Below the pieces are notes generated by a model. It was not told where the DNA came from. It saw only the letters and a program-made list of their open reading frames with translations, and searched no databases. Positions 1 to 10,165 of a DNA stretch of 64,000 nt are shown here, one piece after another. The DNA comes from Alphaproteobacteria bacterium (lineage in GTDB: Bacteria; Pseudomonadota; Alphaproteobacteria; Rhodospirillales; Casp-alpha2): contig JAJRRU010000012.1 in assembly GCA_024279135.1 (NCBI GenBank), forward strand, positions 1-64,000, given 5' to 3'. Every line of letters starts with the position of its first letter. Within the stretch, counting starts at the first letter, position 1. The translations under genes were made by a program, and so were the position numbers.

Positions 1-1
1 C

Positions 2-172
2 AAGGGTCTTTATCAAAAAGCCCGGGCGGGCGAGATCAAGAACTTTACCGGCATCGATTCAGATTATGAGCCACCGGAAAATCCCGAAATCATCCTCAAA
101 AGTGCCGAACAGAACGTGGAAAAACTGGCCGATCTGGTGATCGATAAACTGAAAAGCAGCGGTTATCTCTGA
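2..172 (+). CDS. cysC: Adenylylsulfate (APS) kinase, C-terminal end (partial)
   Basis: The frame is open from base 2 to the TGA at 170-172 and gives 56 residues of a protein whose start lies before the window. The segment KGLYQKARAGEIKNFTGIDS followed by YEPPENPEI is the typical C-terminal part of APS kinase, which phosphorylates adenylylsulfate to PAPS in sulfate assimilation. Because only the end is visible I cannot tell a stand-alone CysC from a CysN-CysC fusion, which is common in alphaproteobacteria. It converges on the 3-hydroxybutyrate dehydrogenase gene, with 24 bases between the stops. Confidence 0.85.
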   Translation, partial: KGLYQKARAGEIKNFTGIDSDYEPPENPEIILKSAEQNVEKLADLVIDKLKSSGYL

Positions 173-196
173 ACCCCGGCAATACGATCAATGGGA

Positions 197-979
197 TCAA
201 TGAGCGGTCCAGCCGCCATCGATTGGCAGGGCAGCCCCGGTCAGGGAAACCGCGCCTTCTGAGCACAGGTAAAGCACCAGCGCGCCCAACTCATCGAGCC
301 CGACAAACTTCCGGGTCGGCTGGGGTGCCAGCAACACATCATGCACCACTTCATCTTCGCTCACACCGTGGGCCTTTGCCATGTCGGGTATCTGTTTTTC
401 AACCAACGGGGTCAGCACGTAGCCGGGACAGATGGCATTGCACGTAATGCCCTGTTGCGCCACTTCCAACGCGGTGGTTTTGGTCAATCCCACCACACCG
501 TGTTTGGCCGTCACGTAGGCTGATTTATAGGGCGAGGCGACCAGTCCATGGGACGAAGCTATATTGATGATACGCCCCCAACCGGCTGATTTCATGGCGG
601 GCAAAGCCGCGCGGGTGGTATGAAATACCGAAGACATGTTGATGGCGATGATGGCGTCCCACCGTGCCACCGGAAAATCATCGATGGCCGCAACGTGCTG
701 AATACCCGCATTATTGACCAGTACATCAACCTTGCCGAATTGGCCAACGGCGCCTTCGACCATGGCCTTGATCTCGGCCGGTTTTGTCATGTCCGCCGGA
801 TTATAGATAACCCGCACGCCGTACTGACTTTCCATCTTGCTTCGGGCAATTTCTATTTCGCCTGCGTCACCCAGACCATTGAGCACAATATTGGCCCCGG
901 TTGAGGCCAGCCGTTGCGCCACGGCAAAACCGATACCACTGGTCGACCCGGTAATCAGTGCTGTCTTACCCTGAAGCAT
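197..979 (-). CDS. bdhA: 3-hydroxybutyrate dehydrogenase (SDR family)
   Basis: This 260-residue classical short-chain dehydrogenase is the usual length for BdhA, which interconverts (R)-3-hydroxybutyrate and acetoacetate with NAD in polyhydroxybutyrate and ketone-body metabolism. The nucleotide-binding motif TGSTSGIG is at residues 10-17, NNAG at 89-92, and the catalytic Ser142, Tyr155 and Lys159 are present (YVTAK). The TRKFVGLDELGAL segment and the C-terminal GAALPIDGGWTAH are typical of the 3-hydroxybutyrate branch. A good ribosome site (AGAAGGAA) precedes the ATG. It is cytosolic and stands alone, divergent from the tad-like genes. The general SDR assignment is certain; the substrate is inferred from family resemblance. 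Confidence 0.9.
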   Translation of the reverse strand: MLQGKTALITGSTSGIGFAVAQRLASTGANIVLNGLGDAGEIEIARSKMESQYGVRVIYNPADMTKPAEIKAMVEGAVGQFGKVDVLVNNAGIQHVAAIDDFPVARWDAIIAINMSSVFHTTRAALPAMKSAGWGRIINIASSHGLVASPYKSAYVTAKHGVVGLTKTTALEVAQQGITCNAICPGYVLTPLVEKQIPDMAKAHGVSEDEVVHDVLLAPQPTRKFVGLDELGALVLYLCSEGAVSLTGAALPIDGGWTAH

Positions 980-1521
980 GAAAAAATTCCTTCTCTGAAA
1001 GCAATATCATATCATGGTGATCGGTAATCCCCCCCCCTCTAAGCAGACGTTCTCTGAGTGTGTTAATCACTTCTGTTGATAGCCAGAAGCAGGAATTGAA
1101 TTGAATATCGTGAGATAGATTTTACATATTATTCAAAAGAATTATACTTAATATAAGCTGCCTATGATTAAATGCACTGTATCATTAATCAGTAACTGTT
1201 AAATTTATATATTGGTTCGTAAAAATTTTGAAAAATAGCGAATTCAAATGAAAAACGCATACTTTTGACAATGGGCAAAACGCATCCGTTCAGAAAATAG
1301 CAGTGCCTTTTTCTAGTTTGCCGCCCACTTAATCTTCTACTCAATAAGTTTAACATCTACAATAGTTGTGAATATGATTGTCGCTCCCAACCATCCTTGG
1401 TTTCTACTTACTCTATTTGGCTGGTGTGGTTTGTTAGTTTTTCATGCAAAATTCGTAATAGATTCTATTATTATTGATCACCTAGTAACAGATCACCCAT
1501 CTCAGCGATAAGTTGGATGTC
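980..1521. other. AT-rich intergenic region without a gene
   Basis: I find no credible coding region here. The stretch is AT-rich compared with the gene blocks on either side. It contains a run of nine C (1029-1037), a 7-base direct repeat GATCACC shortly before the first tad-like gene, and a 10-base match (1415-1424) to the 3' end of the tRNA-Gln gene at 4381-4390. It must hold the promoters of the bdhA gene (leftward) and the tad-like trio (rightward), but no clear -35/-10 pair stands out. Confidence 0.6.
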
Positions 1522-2097
1522 ATGAAGGTAAAAAAATTTAGAAAATTATTCTCAAAAGAACCGTCTGCAAACAGAGGGATCGTTGCTGTTGAGTTTGCCT
1601 TGATAGCACCGGCATTCTTGTACTTATTAATGGGCATTCTGGAAGTTTCCTTAATGCTGTTTGCTTCAACAGTTATCGATGGGGGAGCACAAAGTGCGGC
1701 ACGCACGATACGGACAGGGGCAGCGCAGCTTTCAGGTAATACACTATCATATTTCAATACCGAACTATGTTCTTCAATATCGGGCATTTATGATTGTAAT
1801 GATATTACTCTAGATGTTCGAACATTTTCATCTTTTTCCACGATAACTATTCCAATTCTTCGAATTAACGGATATGGCAATCTAGTCTATGACGATGAAG
1901 ACGACCCTATAGATGATGATAATGATGTCTTGTTTGTACCGGAATTCACACCTGGGGGGGCGGGTGACATCAATGTCGTGCGTGTAACATATTCTTGGGA
2001 ATTTTTTACACCATTCATCGGCGATCTGCTTGCTGACGATGGCAACGCTAAATATCTTTCAACAACAGTCGTGTTTCGAATTGAGCCTTACGAATGA
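1522..2097 (+). CDS. TadE-like pseudopilin (first copy)
   Basis: The 191-residue product has the TadE signature: a basic N-terminus, then RG-IVAVEFALIAPAF, in which Gly19 is followed by a hydrophobic segment with Glu at +5 (Glu24). In characterised tad systems such proteins are cut after this glycine by the TadV/CpaA prepilin peptidase and act as minor pseudopilins in Flp pilus assembly. The single membrane segment spans about residues 20-45; the rest should be periplasmic. I chose the ATG at 1522; an in-frame TTG lies at 1513, and neither has a strong ribosome site. It is followed by a second TadE-like and a TadG-like gene, but no flp, tadA, tadB/C, rcpA or tadV is in the window. Confidence 0.75.
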   Translation: MKVKKFRKLFSKEPSANRGIVAVEFALIAPAFLYLLMGILEVSLMLFASTVIDGGAQSAARTIRTGAAQLSGNTLSYFNTELCSSISGIYDCNDITLDVRTFSSFSTITIPILRINGYGNLVYDDEDDPIDDDNDVLFVPEFTPGGAGDINVVRVTYSWEFFTPFIGDLLADDGNAKYLSTTVVFRIEPYE

Positions 2098-2113
2098 ACA
2101 GGATGTTATTTTT

Positions 2114-2638
2114 TTGAAAAAACTCATTAAAAATTTCCGAAATGATTGTCACGGAGTAGCCGCCATTGAATTTGCACTAACGGCTCCTTTTATGGCATTA
2201 TTACTGATTGGCGTTGTAGAACTCACGAATTATATAACGGCCATACGTAAGGTTGGAGCGGCGGCACATACAGCGGCGGATCTGATTGCACAAGAAACAG
2301 ATATTTCAACTTCAGATTTAAGCACAATATTTCAGGCCTCGCGATATGTCATTGACCCTTTAAATGATGCCAACCTTACTCTTGGCGCAGCAAGTGTCCG
2401 TTACGATGTTGACACCGGAGATCCTGAAGAGGACTGGACTGGTAATTATAACAGCGGTTCGGTGAGCAATTCAACAACACAGGCCACAGGACTGGGAAGT
2501 GCTGGAGAAAGTGTCATCATTGTGACTGCTACGTATGCATACACCCCTGCATTTACACTCGTTCTTTCTGGCACATACACGATATCTGAAACAGCAATCA
2601 CACGCCCACGGTATATTAATTACGTTGGGCTATATTAA
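2114..2638 (+). CDS. TadE-like pseudopilin (second copy)
   Basis: A second TadE-like protein of about 174 residues if started at the TTG at 2114, which has AGGA about ten bases upstream. The frame stays open upstream to an ATG at 2030, but that would run deep inside the previous gene and add an unlikely N-terminus. The motif HG-VAAIEFALTAPFM has the processing glycine (residue 14) and Glu at +5 (residue 19), followed by one membrane segment to about residue 40. The remainder is Thr/Ser-rich and presumably exported. It belongs to the same transcription unit as its neighbours and resembles the first copy only around the signal, so it is not a recent duplicate. Confidence 0.7.
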   Translation: MKKLIKNFRNDCHGVAAIEFALTAPFMALLLIGVVELTNYITAIRKVGAAAHTAADLIAQETDISTSDLSTIFQASRYVIDPLNDANLTLGAASVRYDVDTGDPEEDWTGNYNSGSVSNSTTQATGLGSAGESVIIVTATYAYTPAFTLVLSGTYTISETAITRPRYINYVGLY

Positions 2639-2652
2639 AGATTTCGGCAAGA

Positions 2653-4062
2653 TTGAAGATAACATATGAATTCAACACTAAAACTTATTCAGAGCTGATG
2701 ATGAAAGACTATAGCCAATTGGCCTGCTTGAAAATTGAGTTGGTTAGATTTTATAGAAATTTTGCCAAGGCCAATAGTGGTGTAGTGGCTGTCATTGTTG
2801 CACTGACGATGGTCCCGCTGCTTCTTGCGATAGGCGCTTCCATAGATATCGGCCGGGGTTATCTGGTTAAACAACGCCTTCTACAAGCAACAGATGCTGC
2901 GGGTCTGGCAATTGCTGCTGGCATTGATGATGATTCTACTAATGCTGAATTAACTGCAATTCTTGATAGTTTTCTAGCGGCTAATTTTCCAAATGACTCT
3001 GATGGCACAATCAGCTCATCAAGCTATTCTTATGTTGGCTCAACCGTCACGGTAACGGCAGCCGTTAGTGTTAATACGGCGTTTATGAAAATAGCAAATA
3101 TCAATACGTTGAATGTAAGTGCCTCCAGCGTAGTTGAGCGGCAGGAAGATAACCTGGAAGTGGTTCTGGTTCTCGATAATTCTGGCTCAATGTCAGGTAG
3201 TAAATTGACAGCACTGAAAGAGGCATCTGATAGTCTTATTGACATTCTTTTTGGATCCTCTGCCACATCCACACAGGTAAAAATTGGCCTCGTGCCATTT
3301 TCCAATAATGTGAATATAGGGACCTCCAATACTGCTTATATGACTGATACAACGTCCGATGACTGGGGAACAACCAGTTGGGAAGGGTGTGTCATGGCCC
3401 AGACAACGAACGATGAGGATACCAAAGACGATGTCACAGGCTCATGGGATCCCATGTATTGGGCAGATGATTCTAATAATAACTGGTACTATTCTGGCGG
3501 CTATCACATTTCATCCTCAAGAACACCGAACAAATACTGTATTGATACAGCAATCACACCCCTGACCAATGTGAAGGCTACATTGACAACGGCAATTGAT
3601 GCCATGGTTGCTAACGGCGGCACGCATATCAATTGGGGCGCTGTCTGGGGGTGGCGTGTCATTTCACCGACAGAACCATTTAGTGAGGGTGTTGCTTACG
3701 GAACTGCCGATAACAGTAAAGCTGTCATTATTCTTACCGATGGTGCAAACACAGCTTACAGCTTCTTGTACGATGCTTTCGGTTATCCATCGGACCAATT
3801 GTTGGGCGCTGGTATCAATACAGCCTCGGAAGTTGCTGATGAAATTGATGATCGACTGGCGACGATTTGCACCAATATCAAGAATGAAGGTATCACTGTT
3901 TATACCATAACTTTTAGTCTAAATGATCCTACGACAGAGGCATTATTTGAAACTTGTGCTACAGATTCTGATAAATACTATGATTCTCCAACAACAGCTG
4001 AGCTTACAAGGACATTTCGATCAATTGCAGCTGAACTCAAGCAACTGCATGTCATTAACTAA
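2653..4062 (+). CDS. TadG-like protein with von Willebrand factor A domain
   Basis: This 469-residue protein has a short cytoplasmic N-terminus and a membrane segment (about residues 43-66) in a SG-VVAVIVALTMVP context, which is the TadG version of the pseudopilin signal, lacking the +5 glutamate. It then has a long exported part with a VWA domain from about residue 168. The metal-site motif DNSGS (Asp175, Ser177, Ser179) is intact, and a later ILTDGAN motif fits the third MIDAS region. The start is uncertain: TTG at 2653 or ATG at 2698 or 2701. In known systems TadG is associated with the Tad/Flp pilus in the envelope. As the last gene of the trio it suggests an adhesive surface structure whose assembly ATPase lies elsewhere or is missing. 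Confidence 0.72.
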   Translation: MKITYEFNTKTYSELMMKDYSQLACLKIELVRFYRNFAKANSGVVAVIVALTMVPLLLAIGASIDIGRGYLVKQRLLQATDAAGLAIAAGIDDDSTNAELTAILDSFLAANFPNDSDGTISSSSYSYVGSTVTVTAAVSVNTAFMKIANINTLNVSASSVVERQEDNLEVVLVLDNSGSMSGSKLTALKEASDSLIDILFGSSATSTQVKIGLVPFSNNVNIGTSNTAYMTDTTSDDWGTTSWEGCVMAQTTNDEDTKDDVTGSWDPMYWADDSNNNWYYSGGYHISSSRTPNKYCIDTAITPLTNVKATLTTAIDAMVANGGTHINWGAVWGWRVISPTEPFSEGVAYGTADNSKAVIILTDGANTAYSFLYDAFGYPSDQLLGAGINTASEVADEIDDRLATICTNIKNEGITVYTITFSLNDPTTEALFETCATDSDKYYDSPTTAELTRTFRSIAAELKQLHVIN

Positions 4063-4383
4063 CAGCTTTTTAATGTCTCCTTTGGGTCCAGGCTGTGGCA
4101 AAGTTCTATTAATACTCACGTTTTTACACATGGCGTAACTCGGGGTTTGGGTATCATCTATGCCACCCGTCCCGGTGATGTTGCTGCTGAGGTATTACCA
4201 TGGCAGCTTAAACCATTCTACTTGCGAAGGCCCTTACAAAGGGGGGTATTACCCTTACATAGTCAAAGGGTATGCAGAAGCACCTAAAATACCTAAAGAA
4301 CACCTACTGACAGATTAGGAATAGGCAAAATATACTAGCGATCATTGTTAATATAATGATTTGAATGATTTAAGAATGAAATT
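4063..4383. other. Intergenic region between the tad-like genes and tRNA-Gln
   Basis: About 320 bases without a convincing gene. An open frame of 52 codons (ATG 4160, TAG 4316-4318) exists, but its translation resembles nothing I know and it has no ribosome site. The element GGTATTACC occurs twice (near 4192 and 4246). An AT-rich inverted repeat ATCATT-N8-AATGAT at 4341-4360 lies downstream of the tRNA, reading leftward, and could help end its transcript, although no T-run follows. Confidence 0.5.
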
Positions 4384-4457
4384 TGGCTGGGGAACCTGGA
4401 CTCGAACCAGGATTAACGGTGTCAGAGACCGTCGTCCTACCATTAGACGATTCCCCA
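4384..4457 (-). tRNA. tRNA-Gln (anticodon CUG)
   Basis: On the minus strand the sequence folds as a full tRNA of 74 bases including an encoded CCA (bases 4386-4384). The acceptor stem TGGGGAA pairs with TTCCCCA and has G as discriminator base. The anticodon stem ACGGT/ACCGT holds the loop CTCTGAC, giving anticodon CUG for glutamine codon CAG. The T arm has the TTCGAGT loop. The U1-A72 pair and G73 are usual for bacterial tRNA-Gln. Its 3' end points toward the AT-rich tad-like patch. Confidence 0.95.
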
Positions 4458-4480
4458 GTGGTATATGCCTTACAGGCCAC

Positions 4481-4509
4481 TCTATAATGTCATATTGGGG
4501 TTGTGGCAA
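4481..4509 (-). promoter_or_regulatory. Probable sigma-70 promoter of tRNA-Gln
   Basis: Read on the minus strand, TTGCCA (bases 4509-4504) and TATAGA (4486-4481) are separated by 17 bases and lie about 24 bases before the tRNA 5' end at 4457, matching a housekeeping -35/-10 pair. The call is from spacing and consensus only. Confidence 0.55.
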
Positions 4510-4617
4510 GTCCTGCTCATAAAGAAGAAACAAAGATCGTTGCTTGAGACATCCCTGTCACGCTATACACTGTAGCCATATATCAACATTTCCATTATTT
4601 TTGATTTATTTAACTCA

Positions 4618-5652
4618 ATGAACAAATCTGCAAACCCGTCTGTACGACAGAACCGCAAACCGTCTTATGGTGCCATTGACCTGGGCACCAACAATTGCCG
4701 GTTGCTGGTCGCAGTGCCTGACCATCAGGGGTTTGAGGTGGTGGGATCATTTTCACGCATTGTCAGGCTGGGCGAAAACCTTTCCATATCCGGAAAGTTA
4801 TCAGACGCCGCAATGGAACGGACCATTGATGCCTTGAAAACCTGTGCATCAATCATGCAGGCCAACGGCGTTCAAAATTATCAGGCCATATCGACCGAAG
4901 CCTGTCGCAGGGCCACAAATGGCCCTGACTTTGTTGACAGAATTGCCACCGAGACCGGCATTACTATGAACACCATCTCCTCGCAACGCGAAACAGAACT
5001 GACCTTTAACGGGTGCAGAACCTTGCTCGACGATGATAAACCCTTTGGGCTGGTCATCGACATTGGTGGTGGCAGCACGGAATTAATGTGGATCGAACAG
5101 GCCCACACGACCTCACCATACGTTTCCACCTATCAATCCATCCCCGAAGGCGTGGTTACCCTGGCCGATAAATACGGTGACACCATGACCGGTCAGGATG
5201 GCTATGAACGTCTGATCAACATGATTACCCCCTGGTTCGATGATTTTGACAATAAGTGCGGAATTTCCAAGGCGGCGGCCAGTGGAAACCTGAACATACT
5301 CGGCACCTCGGGCACGGTGACAACACTGGGTGCTTTGCACCTGGGTTTAAAACGCTATGACCGCTCACGCGTCGATGGCATGGTTATCGATTTTGAGTCC
5401 ATCACCGCCATCAGCCGCTGGTTGGCTTCCATGTCCTGTGAAACGCGAGCCAATCATCCCTGCATTGGCCTGGAACGATCCGATCTTATGGTCATGGGTT
5501 GCGCCTTGCTGGAAGCCATCATCAGGCGCTGGAATGTTGGCCGCCTGCGGGTCGCTGACCGGGGTATTCGCGAAGGTTTGCTGCTTGAATCCATGATGCA
5601 GGATGGTCATAAACTACCGAAAACCTGCCATGTGGAAAGCCCATCGCCATGA
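4618..5652 (+). CDS. Ppx/GppA-family phosphatase (exopolyphosphatase / pppGpp phosphohydrolase)
   Basis: The 344-residue product is of the short Ppx/GppA type, made of the two actin-like domains without the C-terminal HD extension of E. coli Ppx. Phosphate-binding loops are visible: GAIDLGTNNCRLL (residues 18-30) and VIDIGGGSTEL (146-156), with the STEACRRATN segment at 92-101. Family members hydrolyse polyphosphate from the end or convert pppGpp to ppGpp; the sequence alone does not decide between the two. Its stop overlaps the start of the next gene (ATGA), so it is translationally coupled to rlmE, a common alphaproteobacterial arrangement. Confidence 0.85.
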   Translation: MNKSANPSVRQNRKPSYGAIDLGTNNCRLLVAVPDHQGFEVVGSFSRIVRLGENLSISGKLSDAAMERTIDALKTCASIMQANGVQNYQAISTEACRRATNGPDFVDRIATETGITMNTISSQRETELTFNGCRTLLDDDKPFGLVIDIGGGSTELMWIEQAHTTSPYVSTYQSIPEGVVTLADKYGDTMTGQDGYERLINMITPWFDDFDNKCGISKAAASGNLNILGTSGTVTTLGALHLGLKRYDRSRVDGMVIDFESITAISRWLASMSCETRANHPCIGLERSDLMVMGCALLEAIIRRWNVGRLRVADRGIREGLLLESMMQDGHKLPKTCHVESPSP

Positions 5653-6416
5653 CCCGGAAAAAAACAACCAAAGGCCAGACCCGTTTCAGTGGCCGGACCA
5701 TGTTTGAAAAGGTCCGCACGGCCAAAGGACGCAAAGGCTCGTCCACCCGCTGGCTGCAACGACAGCTTAATGACCCGTATGTGGCCGAAGCAAGGGTCCG
5801 GGGGTATCGCTCCCGCGCGGCTTTCAAGTTACTGGAACTGGATGATCTTTTCGACATCCTGAAACCGGGTCAACGGGTAATCGATTTGGGGGCGGCACCC
5901 GGTGGCTGGACGCAAGTAATCGTGGAACGGGTCAAACCTCAATTAGCCACGAATGTTAATGACGCCAAAGACCACCATAATCCGGCCTGTGTGATCGCCC
6001 TGGACATCAGCGAAATGGACCCGGTTCCCGGCGCCACCGTTATACATCAGGATTTTCTCGAACCGGAGGCTCCCGGTTTGTTGAAAAAGACCCTGGGCGG
6101 ACAGGCCGATCTGGTACTGAGCGATATGGCGGCCCCGGCGACCGGCCATACTCCGACCGATCACCTGCGCATCATTTCCTTGTGTGAAGTCGCCCTGGAA
6201 TTTGCCGAAGAGGTTCTGGCCCCGGGCGGCATCTTTATCGCCAAGGTTCTGCACGGTGGTACAGAGCACCAGTTGCTAGCCCGCATGAAGCGTAATTTCC
6301 GGTCCGTTAAACATGCCAAACCACCGGCCAGCCGATCTGATTCTGCGGAATCCTACGTGGTCGCCATTGGATATCGAGGTGATTCAGGCGAAACCAGACA
6401 TAATCAAGGTCAATAA
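5649..6416 (+). CDS. rlmE: 23S rRNA (uridine-2552 2'-O) methyltransferase RlmE (FtsJ/RrmJ)
   Basis: A 255-residue FtsJ-type methyltransferase with a basic N-terminal extension of about 50 residues compared with the E. coli enzyme. The SAM site VIDLGAAPGGW is at 77-87. The catalytic tetrad is complete: Lys60 (SRAAFK), Asp159 (LSDMAAP), Lys199 (FIAKVLHG) and Glu234 (SAESYVVA). It methylates the ribose of U2552 in the A-loop of 23S rRNA late in 50S assembly. The start overlaps the previous stop by four bases. Confidence 0.93.
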   Translation: MTRKKTTKGQTRFSGRTMFEKVRTAKGRKGSSTRWLQRQLNDPYVAEARVRGYRSRAAFKLLELDDLFDILKPGQRVIDLGAAPGGWTQVIVERVKPQLATNVNDAKDHHNPACVIALDISEMDPVPGATVIHQDFLEPEAPGLLKKTLGGQADLVLSDMAAPATGHTPTDHLRIISLCEVALEFAEEVLAPGGIFIAKVLHGGTEHQLLARMKRNFRSVKHAKPPASRSDSAESYVVAIGYRGDSGETRHNQGQ

Positions 6417-6453
6417 AGCGATGAAAACCACCATTCAGACACATTGACCGTAA

Positions 6454-8004
<1,551 letters not shown>

Positions 8005-8007
8005 CTG

Positions 8008-9342
8008 ATGACACCGGGCGCACGTATTCAGGCAGCTATTGAAGTTTCAGGCGAGATTGCCAAAAACCCGGACTCCGTCGATAAAGTCATTGCGGCCTAT
8101 TTCAAAAGGCGGCGTTACGCCGGATCAAAAGACCGTCGGTCAGTCAACGAACGTGTCTATGGGGTTTTACGAAAACGCGCCCGTCTGGAATGGTGGATCA
8201 TACGCACGGGCTCCCACGATACGCCCACCGAGCGAATGTTTGTCATTGCCGATCTGGCTTTGTCGGAAAAACTGCACGCAGGCGATATATCAGCCCTGTT
8301 CAGCGGACAGCGCCACTGCCCACAGCCTCTGGACGAAACCGAAGACGGCCTGGCCCAAGCCCTTGCCGGACGGCCTTTAAATCATCACGATGAGATGCCC
8401 GACTGGGTCAGTTTGGAATACCCGCAATGGATGGATGGTCTGCTGAAAGTTGCCTTCGGCGAAAATCTGGCTTCCGAAATGAACGCCATGAACCAACCGG
8501 CACCGCTGGATCTGCGGGTTAATACCATCAAGTCATCCTTCGAACAGGCGGTTGACAAATTGCACCAGGAAAATATTCAAACCACTGCCTGCCCCTGGTC
8601 CCCACTGGCACTACGGGTATCTGGCAATGTCAAGATGGGCGGCATTTCAGCCTATCGGGACGGATTGGTGGAAATTCAGGATGAAGGCTCGCAACTGCTG
8701 GCCATGATGTGTGATGCCCGGCCCGGCCTGAACGTTGTGGATTTTTGTGCCGGGGCCGGCGGCAAGACCCTGGCGCTGGCTGCAACTATGACCCAACAGG
8801 GCACTCTGGACGGTAGCCTGACCGCTTGTGATATATTTTCAAGACGCCTGTCACGGATCAAACCCCGGTTAGAGCGGGCTGGCATACGCGATGTTACCCT
8901 GAAAGTTCTTTCCGCACAAAACGATCCCTGGATTACAGAGAATACTGCGACGGCAGACCGTGTCTTGCTCGATGTTCCGTGCAGTGCCACGGGCACCTGG
9001 CGGCGCAACCCCGAAGCCCGGTGGCGGTTATTACCAGACGAGCTGGATGAGCTGATCGTCACGCAACAGACAATCCTGGATCAAGCCAGCACGATGGTCA
9101 AACCGGGCGGCTGGCTGATCTATGCTACCTGTTCAGTACTGCACCCGGAAAACGAGGACCAGATCAACCGGTTCGTTCAGCACAATGATGATTTCACGGT
9201 TATTGATGCCGCGGCTGTGTGGCGGCAATGTATCGGTGACATAAAAGCTCCACTCAGTGGCCCCTTCATCAGGCTTTCGCCCGCAACCACCCAGACAGAT
9301 GGTTTCTTTTGTGCCATCCTGCAACGCAAGGTACTGCCGTGA
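8008..9342 (+). CDS. RsmB-like rRNA (cytosine-C5) methyltransferase
   Basis: This 444-residue protein has a divergent N-terminal NusB-like/RNA-binding part (about 1-130) and a Rossmann-fold methyltransferase of the Nop2/RsmB family. SAM motif I is DFCAGAGGKTLAL (245-257). Motif IV is DVPCSATGTWRRNP with Cys325, and motif VI is YATCSVLHPENE with Cys375; in this family the motif VI cysteine attacks the base and the motif IV cysteine helps release product. The target in E. coli RsmB is C967 of 16S rRNA; other family members modify other sites, so the exact target is inference. It starts three bases after guaB and overlaps the following gene by four bases. Confidence 0.85.
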   Translation: MTPGARIQAAIEVSGEIAKNPDSVDKVIAAYFKRRRYAGSKDRRSVNERVYGVLRKRARLEWWIIRTGSHDTPTERMFVIADLALSEKLHAGDISALFSGQRHCPQPLDETEDGLAQALAGRPLNHHDEMPDWVSLEYPQWMDGLLKVAFGENLASEMNAMNQPAPLDLRVNTIKSSFEQAVDKLHQENIQTTACPWSPLALRVSGNVKMGGISAYRDGLVEIQDEGSQLLAMMCDARPGLNVVDFCAGAGGKTLALAATMTQQGTLDGSLTACDIFSRRLSRIKPRLERAGIRDVTLKVLSAQNDPWITENTATADRVLLDVPCSATGTWRRNPEARWRLLPDELDELIVTQQTILDQASTMVKPGGWLIYATCSVLHPENEDQINRFVQHNDDFTVIDAAAVWRQCIGDIKAPLSGPFIRLSPATTQTDGFFCAILQRKVLP

Positions 9343-10106
9343 ATACACTGGTCATTCAATCCTGGCGGACCAGCGATACCCCCTACTGGATTTCTTTATG
9401 CCTGACCAGTGTCCGCCAATGGAGCAAGATGCAGGGCTACGACTACCGGTTTGTCGGCGATGAGATCTTTGAGCATGTACCTGACTGGTACCGTGAAAAA
9501 ACAAGAGCCTATCCACAGATAGCGACCGATCTGGGCCGTCTGGAGTTGATCTCTGAGGCCCTTGAAGAAGGCTACCAACGTGTCTGCTGGCTCGATGCAG
9601 ATGTACTGATCTTCAACCCGGCAGCTTTTGTTATTACCCTGACTGACGGTTTTGCGTTGGGTCGGGAATACTGGGTACAACATACCAAAAATTGTAACCT
9701 GAAACTCTATCGCAACGTCCATAACGCCTATTGTGTATTCTGTCAGGACAATGACTTTCTTGATTTCTATCGGTATGCCTGCAAATCCGTCATTTCACGC
9801 ATACAAACCGGCCCGGACAAACGACTGGTGCCGCAGATCGTCGGGCCTAAAATGCTCAGTTCCTTACACAACATGATCGGCTTTAACCTGCTCGATGGTA
9901 TTGCCATGGCCAGTCCGGCCATTTTGCATGATTTGGCCAGCCCGGTTGAACATTACGAAACCAAGGCCCTGAATATGCTTGTACAGGCCAGCGAGGCGCC
10001 CATTTACGGATTCAACATGTGTGCCTCGCTGCAAGCCGAAAATCCACCGGATATGGCTGCTATTTGCCAACACCTGCTCGATAATCACGTGTTGGTGTTA
10101 AATTAA
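9339..10106 (+). CDS. Putative glycosyltransferase-like protein (DXD motif)
   Basis: I place the start at the GTG at 9339, which overlaps the stop of the previous gene (GTGA), giving 255 residues that begin VNTLVIQSWR. The segment RVCWLDADVLIFNP carries a DxD motif (Asp86-Ala-Asp88) preceded by hydrophobic residues, as in GT-A fold nucleotide-sugar transferases, and the N-terminal half is arranged like GT8-type enzymes. There is no signal peptide, so a cytosolic enzyme is likely. Donor and acceptor are unknown. Coupling to the rRNA methylase gene is probably only transcriptional convenience. Confidence 0.55.
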   Translation: MNTLVIQSWRTSDTPYWISLCLTSVRQWSKMQGYDYRFVGDEIFEHVPDWYREKTRAYPQIATDLGRLELISEALEEGYQRVCWLDADVLIFNPAAFVITLTDGFALGREYWVQHTKNCNLKLYRNVHNAYCVFCQDNDFLDFYRYACKSVISRIQTGPDKRLVPQIVGPKMLSSLHNMIGFNLLDGIAMASPAILHDLASPVEHYETKALNMLVQASEAPIYGFNMCASLQAENPPDMAAICQHLLDNHVLVLN

Positions 10107-10165
10107 AACGCTAGAGACCGTACCTTCCTTCGGGTATGTTCTTTTATTAAAGATATGGGGACTAC

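Noticed and set aside
4160-4318. A 52-codon frame between the tad-like genes and tRNA-Gln
   Set aside because: No ribosome site and no resemblance to known proteins; too short to support by itself.
10107-10165. A terminator or attenuator hairpin in front of guaA
   Set aside because: Only about five pairs (one G-T) around a loop of eight bases and no T-run; too weak to call.
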